The notes: generated by a model from the sequence alone, not told the origin. A stretch of DNA of 64,000 nt from JAEXOD01 sp963663265 (GCA_963663265.2 CAXXXM010000002.1:124001-188000); one strand, 5' to 3'; counted from the stretch's first letter, positions 26,438 to 34,661 are shown. A program made the numbers and translations.

Positions 26438-27404
26438 TGTATATATCAGCTTTATATAGTTTTAAATTATCTTTTATCCAATTTATTGTTTCAATTAAAC
26501 CTTTATCAAGATTATAATCTGGAAACCAAGATGTTTTTTCCATAATTTTAGAGTTATTGCAGAATAGCCTTTCAACTTCACTATTAGTAGGTCGAATTCG
26601 TTGCTGATCACTATTAATTTTTATTTCAATTCCTAATAGATTTGAAATCTTATTTACTAAATCACCAATACTAATTTCGTGTTTCATTCCGATATTCGTA
26701 ATTTCGCCAAATAAACCTTCAGAATTATGAATAGCTAAAAATCCTTTACATGTATCTTTGACAAAAGTTAAATCTCTTGTAGGAGTTAAATTTCCAAGTT
26801 GTAATTCAGTTTTTCCATTAAGAATCTGAGTAATAACGGTAGGGATTATTGCCCTAGCTGATTGACGTGGTCCATAAGTATTAAATGGACGAACAATTTT
26901 AACTGGGAGATTAAAAGAACGATAATAGCTTATCGCTAATTGGTCTGCAGCAATTTTTGTCGCAGAGTATGGTGATTGACCTACCATAGGATGATTTTCA
27001 TCAATTGGCACATGTTGAGCTGTCCCATAAGTTTCGCTAGTGGAAGTTACTAAAATCTTTCCAGTATTTAATTCTTTAGCAGCTTGAAGAATATTATATG
27101 TCCCAGTAATGTTTGTTTCAATATATGCTTTTGGAGAAACATATGAATATGGAATTCCTATCAAAGCAGCAAGATGAAATACTGATGAACAACCTTTAAC
27201 TGCACTATTAACAGAATCATAGTCTCTAATATCTCCGGAAACAACTTCAATTTCCTTTTTAACAAGACTATCCTCTAACCAGCCCCAGTTATTTTTAGAA
27301 TTATATCTAAAAAAAGCTTTTACTTCATAACCACTATTTACTAATAATTCAACTAAATGCGAGCCGATAAAGCCACCAGCTCCAGTAACTAACACTTTTT
27401 TCAT
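26430..27404 (-). CDS. legB: NDP-sugar 4,6-dehydratase (LegB-like)
   Basis: A 324-residue extended SDR: GAGGFIGSHLVELL Rossmann motif (8-21), HLAALIGIPYSYVSPKAYIE (about 77), STSETYG (about 125), the catalytic YSATK (about 146), and RPFNTYGPRQSARAIIPTVI (about 173). The LIGIPYSY and GPRQSARA motifs are typical of LegB, which makes the 4-keto-6-deoxy sugar nucleotide that starts the pathway. It is the first gene of the leg block, 13 bases after rmlC. Confidence 0.92.
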   Translation of the reverse strand: MKKVLVTGAGGFIGSHLVELLVNSGYEVKAFFRYNSKNNWGWLEDSLVKKEIEVVSGDIRDYDSVNSAVKGCSSVFHLAALIGIPYSYVSPKAYIETNITGTYNILQAAKELNTGKILVTSTSETYGTAQHVPIDENHPMVGQSPYSATKIAADQLAISYYRSFNLPVKIVRPFNTYGPRQSARAIIPTVITQILNGKTELQLGNLTPTRDLTFVKDTCKGFLAIHNSEGLFGEITNIGMKHEISIGDLVNKISNLLGIEIKINSDQQRIRPTNSEVERLFCNNSKIMEKTSWFPDYNLDKGLIETINWIKDNLKLYKADIYNV

Positions 27405-27417
27405 AAAACTCTCATAT

Positions 27418-27933
27418 TTAAAACAGATTATCTTTTCCAGAAACTTTTATTTCATCTAAGCAAAGCAACCATTTCAATCCATAATTTTTAAACAAACAGC
27501 CATTTTCACTTTTTTTATTATAATACTCGTCAACTTTATATTGGAAGATAGCTTCTTTACTTAAAACTAAGTAGCCATGGGCAAAACCTTTTGGAATAAA
27601 AAATTGTTTATTGTTTTCTTCAGAAAGAATTATTGAATAATGTTTGCCATAAGTTGGGCTATCTTTACGAATATCAAGTGCAACATCTTGAACTTCGCCT
27701 TTTATTACACGAACAAGTTTGCTTTGTGCATATGGTTCTTCTTGATAATGCATTCCACGTAAAACACCATAAGTTGAATATGCTTCATTTTCTTGAACAA
27801 ATTTAATATTTGGAATATATTTGTTAAATTCATTTTCTCTAAAACTTTCAAAAAAATGACCTCGCTCATCTTTAATAATCTTTGGTTGAATAATCCAAAG
27901 TCCTTTTATTTCTTCAACTTCTGTAAAAATCAT
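27418..27933 (-). CDS. rmlC: dTDP-4-dehydrorhamnose 3,5-epimerase
   Basis: A 171-residue cupin with the RmlC motifs DERGHFFESFRENEFNKY, GVLRGMHYQEEPYAQSKLVR, VIKGEVQDVALDIRKDSPTY and FIPKGFAHGYLVLS, including the active-site HYQ and the following KVDEYY. The C-terminus is about ten residues shorter and less typical than usual (ends KVSGKDNLF). It converts dTDP-4-keto-6-deoxyglucose to dTDP-4-keto-L-rhamnose; rmlD at 14099 would finish the pathway. Confidence 0.92.
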   Translation of the reverse strand: MIFTEVEEIKGLWIIQPKIIKDERGHFFESFRENEFNKYIPNIKFVQENEAYSTYGVLRGMHYQEEPYAQSKLVRVIKGEVQDVALDIRKDSPTYGKHYSIILSEENNKQFFIPKGFAHGYLVLSKEAIFQYKVDEYYNKKSENGCLFKNYGLKWLLCLDEIKVSGKDNLF

Positions 27934-27945
27934 TTATTCCCTAAA

Positions 27946-28325
27946 AGTAAGTTACGAATAACGCGTGACTTAAAAAACAGTAACTTGTGACATGCAACCC
28001 CCTACGGCTGTAACGCGTGCCAAGTGACTCGAAACGTTTATTTTATAATTGGTTTATTATTCTGATTTCTATTTTCATAATTCTGCCATTTGCCTCGTGC
28101 CTTCTTTCTTTGTTCTTTTATCTAAACTCTTTTCCAAGCTTCCAGTATCTTGTTTCAAGGTTCTGGCTTGATACAGCTCCGCCAGGTAAGTCCCTTTGGG
28201 CAGGACCGCAACTAGTGACATCCTTCGGAGTAATGAGTGACTTGTGACAAAATCTTTAAAGCTTGTCTCGCGTTACTTGTTACGTGTTACTCTATTTTTT
28301 ACTTGTTACACGTTACTTCAAAAAG
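27946..28325 (+). repeat. GTRACNN heptamer arrays and 20-bp repeat upstream of rmlC
   Basis: Most of the 780-bp gap upstream of rmlC consists of repeats. At 27946-28031 and 28213-28325 pentamers GTGAC or GTAAC recur every seven bases, separated by two variable bases (for example GTGACTTGTGAC at 28237-28248). The second array then passes through a core AAAATCTTTAAAGCTTGT (28249-28266) and continues in inverted form (GTTACTTGTTACGTGTTAC, 28271-28289). Between them lie a degenerate TTCAAGG/TTCTGGC tract and a 20-bp sequence (28172-28191) repeated exactly at 37075-37094. No coding potential seen. 28330-28545 is AT-rich with nothing recognisable. Confidence 0.8.
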
Positions 28326-28547
28326 CCACTATTTCAAAAACAAAAAAAATTAACTTACTAAAATACACAATTAAATATTAATTAAAATGTAAAAAACACA
28401 TTATAATTAAATACCCACTTGTTTATTTTATTTTTAATCCATTTTATAATAAAACTTTACCGCCAAAAACTTAGAATCAAAAAATAGCACTTTTTCAAGA
28501 AACATCAAAGTTTTTTTTGTAGGATGTGAAAAATACTTTGCTGGAAA

Positions 28548-28735
28548 AAGTAGTGACGTGTAACGTGTAACAAAATCTTTAAAAACTTATTAATTCAAGC
28601 GGTAACTTGAAACTTGAGACTTGTAACTTGGTTTATATAAAAACTTGTCTCTCGTTACTTGTCACTTGTCACTTTTCCTTGTCACTTTTCCTTGTCACTT
28701 TTCCTTGTCACGTGTTACTTGTCACTCGTCACATT
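28548..28735 (+). repeat. Composite GTRACNN/GTYAC heptamer element downstream of the GT2 gene
   Basis: Direct GTGACGT-GTAACGT-GTAAC units (28552-28570), core AAAATCTTTAAAAACTT, then AACTTGAAACTTGAGACTTG heptamers (from about 28603), a second core TTGGTTTATATAAAAACTTG (28627-28646), and an inverted arm GTTACTTGTCACTTGTCAC with three 14-base TTGTCACTTTTCC units, ending GTTACTTGTCACTCGTCAC. Its last heptamers encode the C-terminus and stop of the glycosyltransferase at 28715. Confidence 0.85.
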
Positions 28736-29668
28736 AAAAACTTTTTTGATATACCCCTTAATACGTCTAAAAGCTTCTTTTAATGCAAAAAAGCTGAGCA
28801 ATGTTAAAAATGGAGTGTTTTTGTTTCCTAATTTTATTATTAAGTCATATACAAAAAGGTAGTTATATGCATTAAAAAGTCTTATGTAGTGCCCATTTTT
28901 AATAAAAAATGGAATAATTTTTTTCTTGTGCAGAAGTCTTGTTGATGCATAAAACTTTTCGTTAATTATATTATTACTTTTAGCTGTAATATTATTTGTG
29001 TGAATTCGATAAAGAAGTATAAATTCATCTAATAAATAAAACTTTTCTTTAGCTTCTGCAATTTTTATCCAAAGTGGAATATCTTCCATAAATGGGTATT
29101 CTTCGTCAAATCCACCAAGTTGTAATATAAAACTGCGATTCATTATGTTTGCAGGAGCATGTATGCCCGCACCTGTATAAACCATCTTATATTGTTCTTT
29201 TATATCTTTACTGAAAAATACGCTTGGTGTATGCTCGCTTAATCTTTTATCTTTAAGCATTTTCATTTTGCCGAAAATGATTTTTGCACCACTATTGTTT
29301 TGAGAGAATTTTATTAAATCGTATATACAATTATTTAATAAAATATCATCTCCGGCAATAAACTTTACCCACTCTCCTTTTGCCGCATATAAACCTCTAT
29401 TGCAGTTTGCGGCTATCCCTGTATTCTTTTCTGTTTCCATTATGGCAGCATTAACAAATCTATCTTTGTTTTGCGAAATCCAGTCTTTACATATTTCAAT
29501 TGTATTATCAGTTGATTTATCATCAGTAACTATTAATTCAAGATTTTTATAAGTCTGATTTTTTGCACTCTCTAAAGTTTCGATAACAAATTGTGCAGAA
29601 TTATATGTTACAACAACTATACTTACTAAAAGTTCAGATTGTAAATCTGTATAAATATTATTTACCAA
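28715..29668 (-). CDS. Family 2 glycosyltransferase
   Basis: A 317-residue GT-A glycosyltransferase: LVSIVVVTYNSAQFVIETLE (14-33), ELIVTDDKSTDNTIE (about 47), NTGIAANCNRGLYAAKGEWV (about 88), a DDI metal-binding motif in KFIAGDDIL (about 108), and FDEEYPFMEDIPLWIKIAEA (about 215, catalytic acid region). Start is TTG at 29668 overlapping the flippase stop; there is no closer ATG. The last residues NVTSDK are read from the heptamer repeat array, so the natural 3' end has been replaced or extended by repeat. Sugar specificity unknown. Confidence 0.88.
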   Translation of the reverse strand: MVNNIYTDLQSELLVSIVVVTYNSAQFVIETLESAKNQTYKNLELIVTDDKSTDNTIEICKDWISQNKDRFVNAAIMETEKNTGIAANCNRGLYAAKGEWVKFIAGDDILLNNCIYDLIKFSQNNSGAKIIFGKMKMLKDKRLSEHTPSVFFSKDIKEQYKMVYTGAGIHAPANIMNRSFILQLGGFDEEYPFMEDIPLWIKIAEAKEKFYLLDEFILLYRIHTNNITAKSNNIINEKFYASTRLLHKKKIIPFFIKNGHYIRLFNAYNYLFVYDLIIKLGNKNTPFLTLLSFFALKEAFRRIKGYIKKVFNVTSDK

Positions 29669-30947
29669 AGAGCATTTTCCTAAAGAATATGATAAATAAA
29701 ACTAAATAAAGGAAATAATTAAATGAATATGCAATAACTGTACCTTGTAGACCCCAAAATTTCATAAACAAATAAACTAAGCCAAAATACCCAACTCCAA
29801 ATACTAATTCAGTTGTAATGAAAATTTTTGTTAGTGATTTTGCCAACATTAAATATGCTAACAACCAACTAGCAATCTTAAATACATCACCCAACAACTG
29901 AAAAAAAAATAAGCCTTCCATTTCTTTGAATTCCGCCGAAAACAATATACTAACAATAAAGCCACGTAATAGATAGACCATTAATGCACTTAATACTGTT
30001 ACCGGCAGTAGAAATTTATAGCCTTTAAATATTTCTTTTCGTAATTCAATTTTATCTTTAATTTCTGAAAGTCTTGGTAAATAATAATAACCCAAAGTGG
30101 TTGTAATGATAGATAAGTAAATATCGCTAATTTTTACAACTCCCTGCCACAACCCGGCTTCTTGCATTGATAAATTATGTATTATATATGTTCTAACTGC
30201 AAGTTGTATATAAGTAACAGCAAAAATACTTGTAAAAGACATTGCAGTAAATTTTGAAAGTTTACGTAAACTTTCCCAAGTTATTTTTGATGTAAAATTT
30301 TTTACATTAAACCAATTGGATGAATAAACAAATCCAAATGTAACAAATGAAATTAGTGTAGTACTAAGTATTAATCCTAATAATGCACCCCATATTCCAT
30401 AAGCAATAACCAAAATAATTGCAATTGCCAACCCAACCAAAGAGGAAATAATATTTACATAAACAATCTTTTTAAATTCTTTATATCCATTTAATACAGA
30501 AATAAAAAAACCATTGAGTGTAAATAAAACCAGAGTGACTGCGAAAATGTAAAAAAGACTTTTATATTTATCGGTTTGTAAAATTGAATTACCAAAATAA
30601 TCAGCACCAACAAAAACTACAAAAGCAACAATTAACGTTGTTAATAAAGTAGTTTTTAAACCGGTACTTAAAATTTCTTTCTGTTTTTCTTCCTCTCCCC
30701 TATACTCTGCTAAGTATTTTGTAACCCCAACATTAAAACCACCTGTTGCAAATTGAGTTGCCATCCCAATAAAATTATTAAACTGACCTAATAAGGCAAT
30801 GCCGCTGGGTCCTAAATATACCGCAACTACTTTATTACTTACTAAACCGGTCCCCATCCTAATGATTGTAGCAATACCATTCCACAGACTTGTTTGGAAT
30901 AAATCACCTTTAGAAAATTGAATTAACCTATTAATAAATTTTTTCAT
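29658..30947 (-). CDS. Second polysaccharide flippase (Wzx/O-antigen translocase)
   Basis: A 429-residue membrane protein with about 12 helices, beginning QFSKGDLFQTSLWNGIATII, then RMGTGLVSNKVVAVYLGPSG, the WzxE/RfbX-type opening of O-antigen translocases. It would flip a lipid-linked sugar unit. It is unlike the flippase at 18193 in sequence, so the locus holds two independent exporters. It lies between the aminotransferase at 30951 (3-base gap) and the GT2 gene (overlap). Confidence 0.87.
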   Translation of the reverse strand: MKKFINRLIQFSKGDLFQTSLWNGIATIIRMGTGLVSNKVVAVYLGPSGIALLGQFNNFIGMATQFATGGFNVGVTKYLAEYRGEEEKQKEILSTGLKTTLLTTLIVAFVVFVGADYFGNSILQTDKYKSLFYIFAVTLVLFTLNGFFISVLNGYKEFKKIVYVNIISSLVGLAIAIILVIAYGIWGALLGLILSTTLISFVTFGFVYSSNWFNVKNFTSKITWESLRKLSKFTAMSFTSIFAVTYIQLAVRTYIIHNLSMQEAGLWQGVVKISDIYLSIITTTLGYYYLPRLSEIKDKIELRKEIFKGYKFLLPVTVLSALMVYLLRGFIVSILFSAEFKEMEGLFFFQLLGDVFKIASWLLAYLMLAKSLTKIFITTELVFGVGYFGLVYLFMKFWGLQGTVIAYSFNYFLYLVLFIIFFRKMLFGK

Positions 30948-30950
30948 TAA

Positions 30951-32120
30951 TTAGAACTTATTAATGGCATTAACTACATATTCAACTTCGTTATCAGTCA
31001 TAACAGGACTTATTGGCAAACTTAAAACTTGCTCGTGAATTTTTTCAGAAATTGGAAAACTAAGATTATTCCACTCTTTATAAGCTTGTTGTTTATGTGG
31101 TGGAACAGGATAATGTATTATTGTTTGGATTCCATTATTAGTTAAATATGTTTGAAAATCATTTCTATTTTCTGTACGAATTACAAATAAATGCCAAATA
31201 TGCTGTAAATAATTGTGAATTGTGAATTGTGAATTGTTAGCTATTAATTCTGGATTTTGAATTTTAAATTGTGAATTGTTAGTTAAATCCGCTAATGGTA
31301 AAATTATTTTAGGATTATTAATATTGTTACAATAAAATTCAGCAATTTCACGTCTTTTTTGATTTTCTGAATCCAAATAGTTTAATTTTATACTTAGTAT
31401 TGCAGCTTGTAATTCATCTAATCTTGAATTATATCCTTTATATAAATTGTAATATTTTTTATGTGAGCCGTAATTATGTAAGGCACGTATTGTTTGAGCA
31501 AGAGTATCGTCATTAGTGGTAATGGCACCACCATCACCAAGTGCACCTAAATTTTTACCAGGATAAAAGCTAAATCCCGAAGCATCGCCTAAGCTGCCTG
31601 TTCTTTTTCCATTCAGCAAAGCACCTTGTGCTTGTGCACTATCTTCAATAACAACCAAATTATATTTTTTTGCAATTTTATTAATTTCATCCATTGGTGC
31701 TACTTTACCATATAAATGTACAGGTAAAATTGCTTTTGTTTTATTTGTTATTTTTTCTTCAATTTTAGTCGGATCAATATTGTACGTATTTATATCCGGT
31801 TCAACTAAAATTGGAATTAAGTTATTATGGGATATTGAAAGTATAGTTGCTATATAAGTATTAGAAGGTACTATTACTTCGTCACCTTCATTTATTAATC
31901 CCAATTCTTTGTAGGCTTTAAGTATTAATATTAGTGCATCTAAACCGTTTGCTACACCAATACAATGTTTAACTCCACAAAAATTTGCAAAGTTATTTTC
32001 AAAATTTTCAACTTCTTTGCCTAATATATACCAACCGGAATCAATAACTTTATCAAAAACGTTTTGTATTTCTTGGTTATAATTTTGATTTATTTTTTTT
32101 AAATCTAAAAATGGAATCAT
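30951..32120 (-). CDS. dTDP-sugar aminotransferase (FdtB-like) carrying a heptamer-repeat insertion
   Basis: A 389-residue DegT/DnrJ/EryC1 aminotransferase: N-terminal IPFLDLKKINQNYNQEIQNV, NGLDALILILKAY (about 60), VIEDSAQAQGALLNGKRTGS (about 155), PLP Lys in SFYPGKNLGALGDGGAITTN (about 185), and HIWHLFVIRTENR near the C-terminus. It resembles the FdtB/QdtB enzymes that aminate C3 of a 3-keto-6-deoxy dTDP-sugar, fitting the two FdtA-like cupins upstream. Residues about 281-303 (NNSQFKIQNPELIANNSQFT and following) are read from ten AATTNTN-type heptamers (31211-31280), a roughly 23-residue insertion with no counterpart in the paralogue at 38875. The frame is kept. Confidence 0.9.
   Translation of the reverse strand: MIPFLDLKKINQNYNQEIQNVFDKVIDSGWYILGKEVENFENNFANFCGVKHCIGVANGLDALILILKAYKELGLINEGDEVIVPSNTYIATILSISHNNLIPILVEPDINTYNIDPTKIEEKITNKTKAILPVHLYGKVAPMDEINKIAKKYNLVVIEDSAQAQGALLNGKRTGSLGDASGFSFYPGKNLGALGDGGAITTNDDTLAQTIRALHNYGSHKKYYNLYKGYNSRLDELQAAILSIKLNYLDSENQKRREIAEFYCNNINNPKIILPLADLTNNSQFKIQNPELIANNSQFTIHNYLQHIWHLFVIRTENRNDFQTYLTNNGIQTIIHYPVPPHKQQAYKEWNNLSFPISEKIHEQVLSLPISPVMTDNEVEYVVNAINKF
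31211..31280 (+). repeat. AATTGTG heptamer array inside a coding sequence
   Basis: Ten consecutive heptamers, mostly AATTGTG or AATTNTN (AATTGTG three times in a row from 31211), lie inside the aminotransferase gene and are translated in frame. The array is 70 bases, so flanking bases must have compensated to keep the frame. Confidence 0.88.
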
Positions 32121-32566
32121 ATTTCTTTTCTCATTAATAACAACGTATCTGTTTCATTTTCAATACTAAAACCCAGTTTATCATACAACTTGAAAGCTCT
32201 ATTATTATCTTTCAACACTTTTAACCAAATACTGTTAAGCTTTTTTTGTTTACCAATTTCAATAAGTTTTAATAATATCTCTGTACCAATCCCCTTACCC
32301 CAGTAATTTTTATTGCCTATGTATCCCCAGTATTCACAATCAGTAATTGTTATGTTTTTTAATCCACAAGCCCCTATTGGAATCCCCTCAAATAAAATTC
32401 CCCAAATCAGATAATCCTTTTTGCTGTCAATAGAATTAAACCATTTTTTTTGTGATTCTGAGTCAAATATCGGTGTATCCGTTAGTTTTCTAATTTCATC
32501 ATCGTTTAACCAAGTCCATGAATATTCAAGGAATTCTGATGTATATTTTGTAAGTTCAATACTCAT
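32117..32566 (-). CDS. GNAT N-acetyltransferase
   Basis: A 149-residue GNAT-fold acetyltransferase: YSWTWLNDDEIRKL near the start, GIPIGACGLKNI (about 60), YIGNKNYWGKGIGTEILLKL (about 82, acetyl-CoA-binding RGxGxG-like loop) and NNRAFKLYDKLGF (about 122). It overlaps the aminotransferase by ATGA and follows the FemAB-like gene, so it most likely acetylates the amino sugar made by the aminotransferase, a role played by FdtC-type hexapeptide enzymes in other clusters. Confidence 0.85.
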   Translation of the reverse strand: MSIELTKYTSEFLEYSWTWLNDDEIRKLTDTPIFDSESQKKWFNSIDSKKDYLIWGILFEGIPIGACGLKNITITDCEYWGYIGNKNYWGKGIGTEILLKLIEIGKQKKLNSIWLKVLKDNNRAFKLYDKLGFSIENETDTLLLMRKEI

Positions 32567-33504
32567 AAAATATCTCGTGATAATGTAAATTTACTATCAA
32601 TATCACATCCAATGCTTTCTTTGAAATCGCATAAGCCATAGTTAGGGATTGAGTTTTCAGTTGAGGTACCTATATCAACTATTTTTATATTACTTGATTT
32701 ATAAAACTTAAATAATTCAAATGAAAGGAAATTCATGGTTTTTAAACGAGAATATTCCGGTTTATCACCCCAATAAATAATTTGTACAATATCAGGTGCA
32801 ACATAAAAAACCATTGCAGCTGCAATGGAACCTAATTCATAATGTTTGCACAAAAAGAAATCGGCTTTAATTAATTGAACAGTATTAAAAACATCATTCC
32901 AACTCATACGAAGTGGGAAACCGCGATGTGAACGGTTATATTCTATTACTTGATATGCTTCTTTTTTTTCATCAATACTATTACACAACAAAAAAGACAA
33001 ATTATTGTTCAAAGAAATTTTAAGAGATTTCCGAGCGTTTGACCAAATATCTGTCGAATATGAATCATTAATCTTTTTTGTTTTGAAATAGTAATTTAAA
33101 TCAGCATCAACTAATTTAAAATTTTTACGAAACAGCACATTTAATTGCTTATTTATAAAGATTGGTGAATAAATACTTGGAGGAAGTTTAAAAACTATTT
33201 TTTTATAACCATTAGTTTTTGACCAATCAACAAGCAAATCAACTGCACTTTCTAAATATTCAATTTTAACATTTCGGGAAATAAATACAAAACCACCAAA
33301 CGGAGCAGAAAATGGAGATAATAAAACATTATCCCATGAACCTAAAATAAGTCCAAGTCTAATTTTTTTTTCCTTAAATAAAAAGAAATGAATTTCATCA
33401 GCTTTCTCTTTATTTAAATGTGCAAATTCCCCTTTACTGTAAACAATATATGTCTCAACAATATTTTCTAAGAATTCCTTCAGCTCAACTTTTATGATTT
33501 CCAA
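32563..33504 (-). CDS. FemAB/GNAT-like transferase
   Basis: A 313-residue protein with the double-GNAT layout of FemAB-like and Acetyltransf_6 proteins: an N-terminal half with SPFSAPFGGFVFISR (about 80) and a C-terminal half with NRSHRGFPLRMSWNDVFNTV (about 190), LGSIAAAMVFYVAPDIVQII, YWGDKPEYS and LSFELFKFYKSSNIKIVDIG. Related proteins attach an acyl or aminoacyl group. Beside amino-sugar genes it may put an amino acid or acyl group on the sugar; the substrate is unknown. TTG start at 33504 overlapping the preceding cupin gene by 13 bases. Confidence 0.75.
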   Translation of the reverse strand: MEIIKVELKEFLENIVETYIVYSKGEFAHLNKEKADEIHFFLFKEKKIRLGLILGSWDNVLLSPFSAPFGGFVFISRNVKIEYLESAVDLLVDWSKTNGYKKIVFKLPPSIYSPIFINKQLNVLFRKNFKLVDADLNYYFKTKKINDSYSTDIWSNARKSLKISLNNNLSFLLCNSIDEKKEAYQVIEYNRSHRGFPLRMSWNDVFNTVQLIKADFFLCKHYELGSIAAAMVFYVAPDIVQIIYWGDKPEYSRLKTMNFLSFELFKFYKSSNIKIVDIGTSTENSIPNYGLCDFKESIGCDIDSKFTLSRDIL

Positions 33505-33923
33505 TCAAGAAACTCGCTATAATGTCGTATATAATCATCAGCTTTATATATTTCTGAAGCCATTACCAAACAAACAGATCCGGATGAAAAGCTTTGTTCA
33601 GCCGCCCAAATTCCAGGAGGAATATGTAATCCAACATCAGGTCTATTTAAGTTTACAGTACGTTTATTAATACCATCATCAAGAAACACATCAAAACTTC
33701 CACTTACAGCCACCAAAAGTTGATGACACTCTTTGTGGGCATGAGCCCCTCTATCTTCACCACCTGGTATATCATATATATAAAATACTCTTTTAAGGTT
33801 AAAAGGAATATTTGTATCATTCTCAATTGGAGTAATGTTTCCGGCACGGTTTTTAATTTTAGGGAAGTGGATTATCCCGCAATCATAAATTGATGTTAAT
33901 TTACTATCTACTTTGTTGAGCAT
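33492..33923 (-). CDS. FdtA/QdtA-like sugar 3,4-ketoisomerase (cupin), copy 1
   Basis: A 143-residue cupin: FYIYDIPGGEDRGAHAHKEC (about 48-67), VAVSGSFDVFLDDGINK, LNRPDVGLHIPPGIWAAEQS, and YKADDYIRHYSEFLDW. FdtA/QdtA enzymes shift the keto group of dTDP-4-keto-6-deoxyglucose from C4 to C3. The RGAHAHK motif with both histidines is intact, so this copy is probably the active isomerase. It overlaps the second copy upstream by 16 bases. Confidence 0.88.
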   Translation of the reverse strand: MLNKVDSKLTSIYDCGIIHFPKIKNRAGNITPIENDTNIPFNLKRVFYIYDIPGGEDRGAHAHKECHQLLVAVSGSFDVFLDDGINKRTVNLNRPDVGLHIPPGIWAAEQSFSSGSVCLVMASEIYKADDYIRHYSEFLDWKS

Positions 33924-34345
33924 GCAATAAACTCTGAAAAATTTCTAATATAATCTTCCTCGTTATACTTTTCACTTGCTAACACCAGACATAGTGCGTT
34001 AGTCGAAAAGTTTTCTAATCTTCTCCAGTACATTTTTGGTAAATATAACCCATAATACGAACGATTAAGGGAATACTTTTTTTCTTCTTTACCATCATTA
34101 AGTATTACATCAAAACTACCTGAAAGAGCTATAACAAACTCATTTAATGTTTTGTAGGCATGACCACCACGAATTTCTCCACCCGGTACGTCATAAATCC
34201 AATAAACACGTTTTATTTCAAAAGGTATATGATTTAGCCCTTCAATAAAAGACAAATTTCCGCGATTATCTTCAATTTTGGGAAGATTTATAATTTTTGC
34301 TATATCAGTTTCCACTATTTCACTAAAAGGTTTGTTAAAAATCAC
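33908..34345 (-). CDS. FdtA/QdtA-like cupin, copy 2
   Basis: A 145-residue paralogue of the gene just downstream, with the same layout: YWIYDVPGGEIRGGHAYKTL, IALSGSFDVILNDGKEEK, LNRSYYGLYLPKMYWRRLEN and YNEEDYIRNFSEF. The second His of the HAH motif is Tyr (HAY) and the IW of the IPPGIW region is changed, so it may have a shifted specificity or act as a partner in a heteromer. The start is GTG at 34345, overlapping (GTGA) the stop of the gene remnant upstream; no ATG is available nearby. Confidence 0.85.
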   Translation of the reverse strand: MIFNKPFSEIVETDIAKIINLPKIEDNRGNLSFIEGLNHIPFEIKRVYWIYDVPGGEIRGGHAYKTLNEFVIALSGSFDVILNDGKEEKKYSLNRSYYGLYLPKMYWRRLENFSTNALCLVLASEKYNEEDYIRNFSEFIACSTK

Positions 34346-34530
34346 TTATTTAGAATTGTTTTCCATTCGTTATTATATCCATATTTTTCAATAAAAGAAG
34401 ATAATAAATTATTATCAATCAGTTCGCCTGAGCAGTTAAGCATATTTTTAATATCTTCAATGTGTTTATGTGAGTTCCCTTCTTTGTAGAATTCTATTTT
34501 TTTTATTATTACATATTCAATAGGAGCAAC
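34342..34530 (-). pseudogene. C-terminal remnant of a nucleotidyltransferase-like accessory gene
   Basis: The minus strand encodes VAPIEYVIIKKIEFYKEGNS, then HKHIEDIKNMLNCSGELIDN, and ends YGYNNEWKTILNK with a TGA at 34342. This matches, from memory of the family, the C-terminus of a small nucleotidyltransferase-like protein commonly encoded just after a 70-100-residue partner like the gene at 34662. The 5' part is missing: upstream of about 34530 the frame continues only into the heptamer repeat array and no start codon is available. It therefore looks like a gene truncated by the repeat. Confidence 0.65.
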
Positions 34531-34655
34531 AGGGACTTCCTTCGGAGTGACAAGTAACGCGTGACATGTGACTTTAAAGATAGTGACGCGTGACGAGTAA
34601 CTTGTGACAAAATCCTTAAAAACTTGTCACTCGTTACTTGTTACATGTTACGCTT
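34531..34655 (+). repeat. GTRACNN heptamer element between two remnant genes
   Basis: CTTCCTTCGGAGTGAC leader, then direct heptamers GTGACAA-GTAACGC-GTGACAT-GTGAC, spacer TTTAAAGATA, GTGACGC-GTGACGA-GTAACTT-GTGAC, core AAAATCCTTAAAAACTT, then the inverted arm GTCACTC-GTTACTT-GTTACAT-GTTAC. The stretch 34565-34627 is almost identical to 34974-35036. The two arms can pair with each other. Confidence 0.88.
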
Positions 34656-34661
34656 CTTAGA

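Noticed and set aside
28659..28862. Open frame rich in SLVT and FLVTCYLSLVT
   Set aside because: Product of the heptamer repeat, whose 7-base period is stop-free in several frames.
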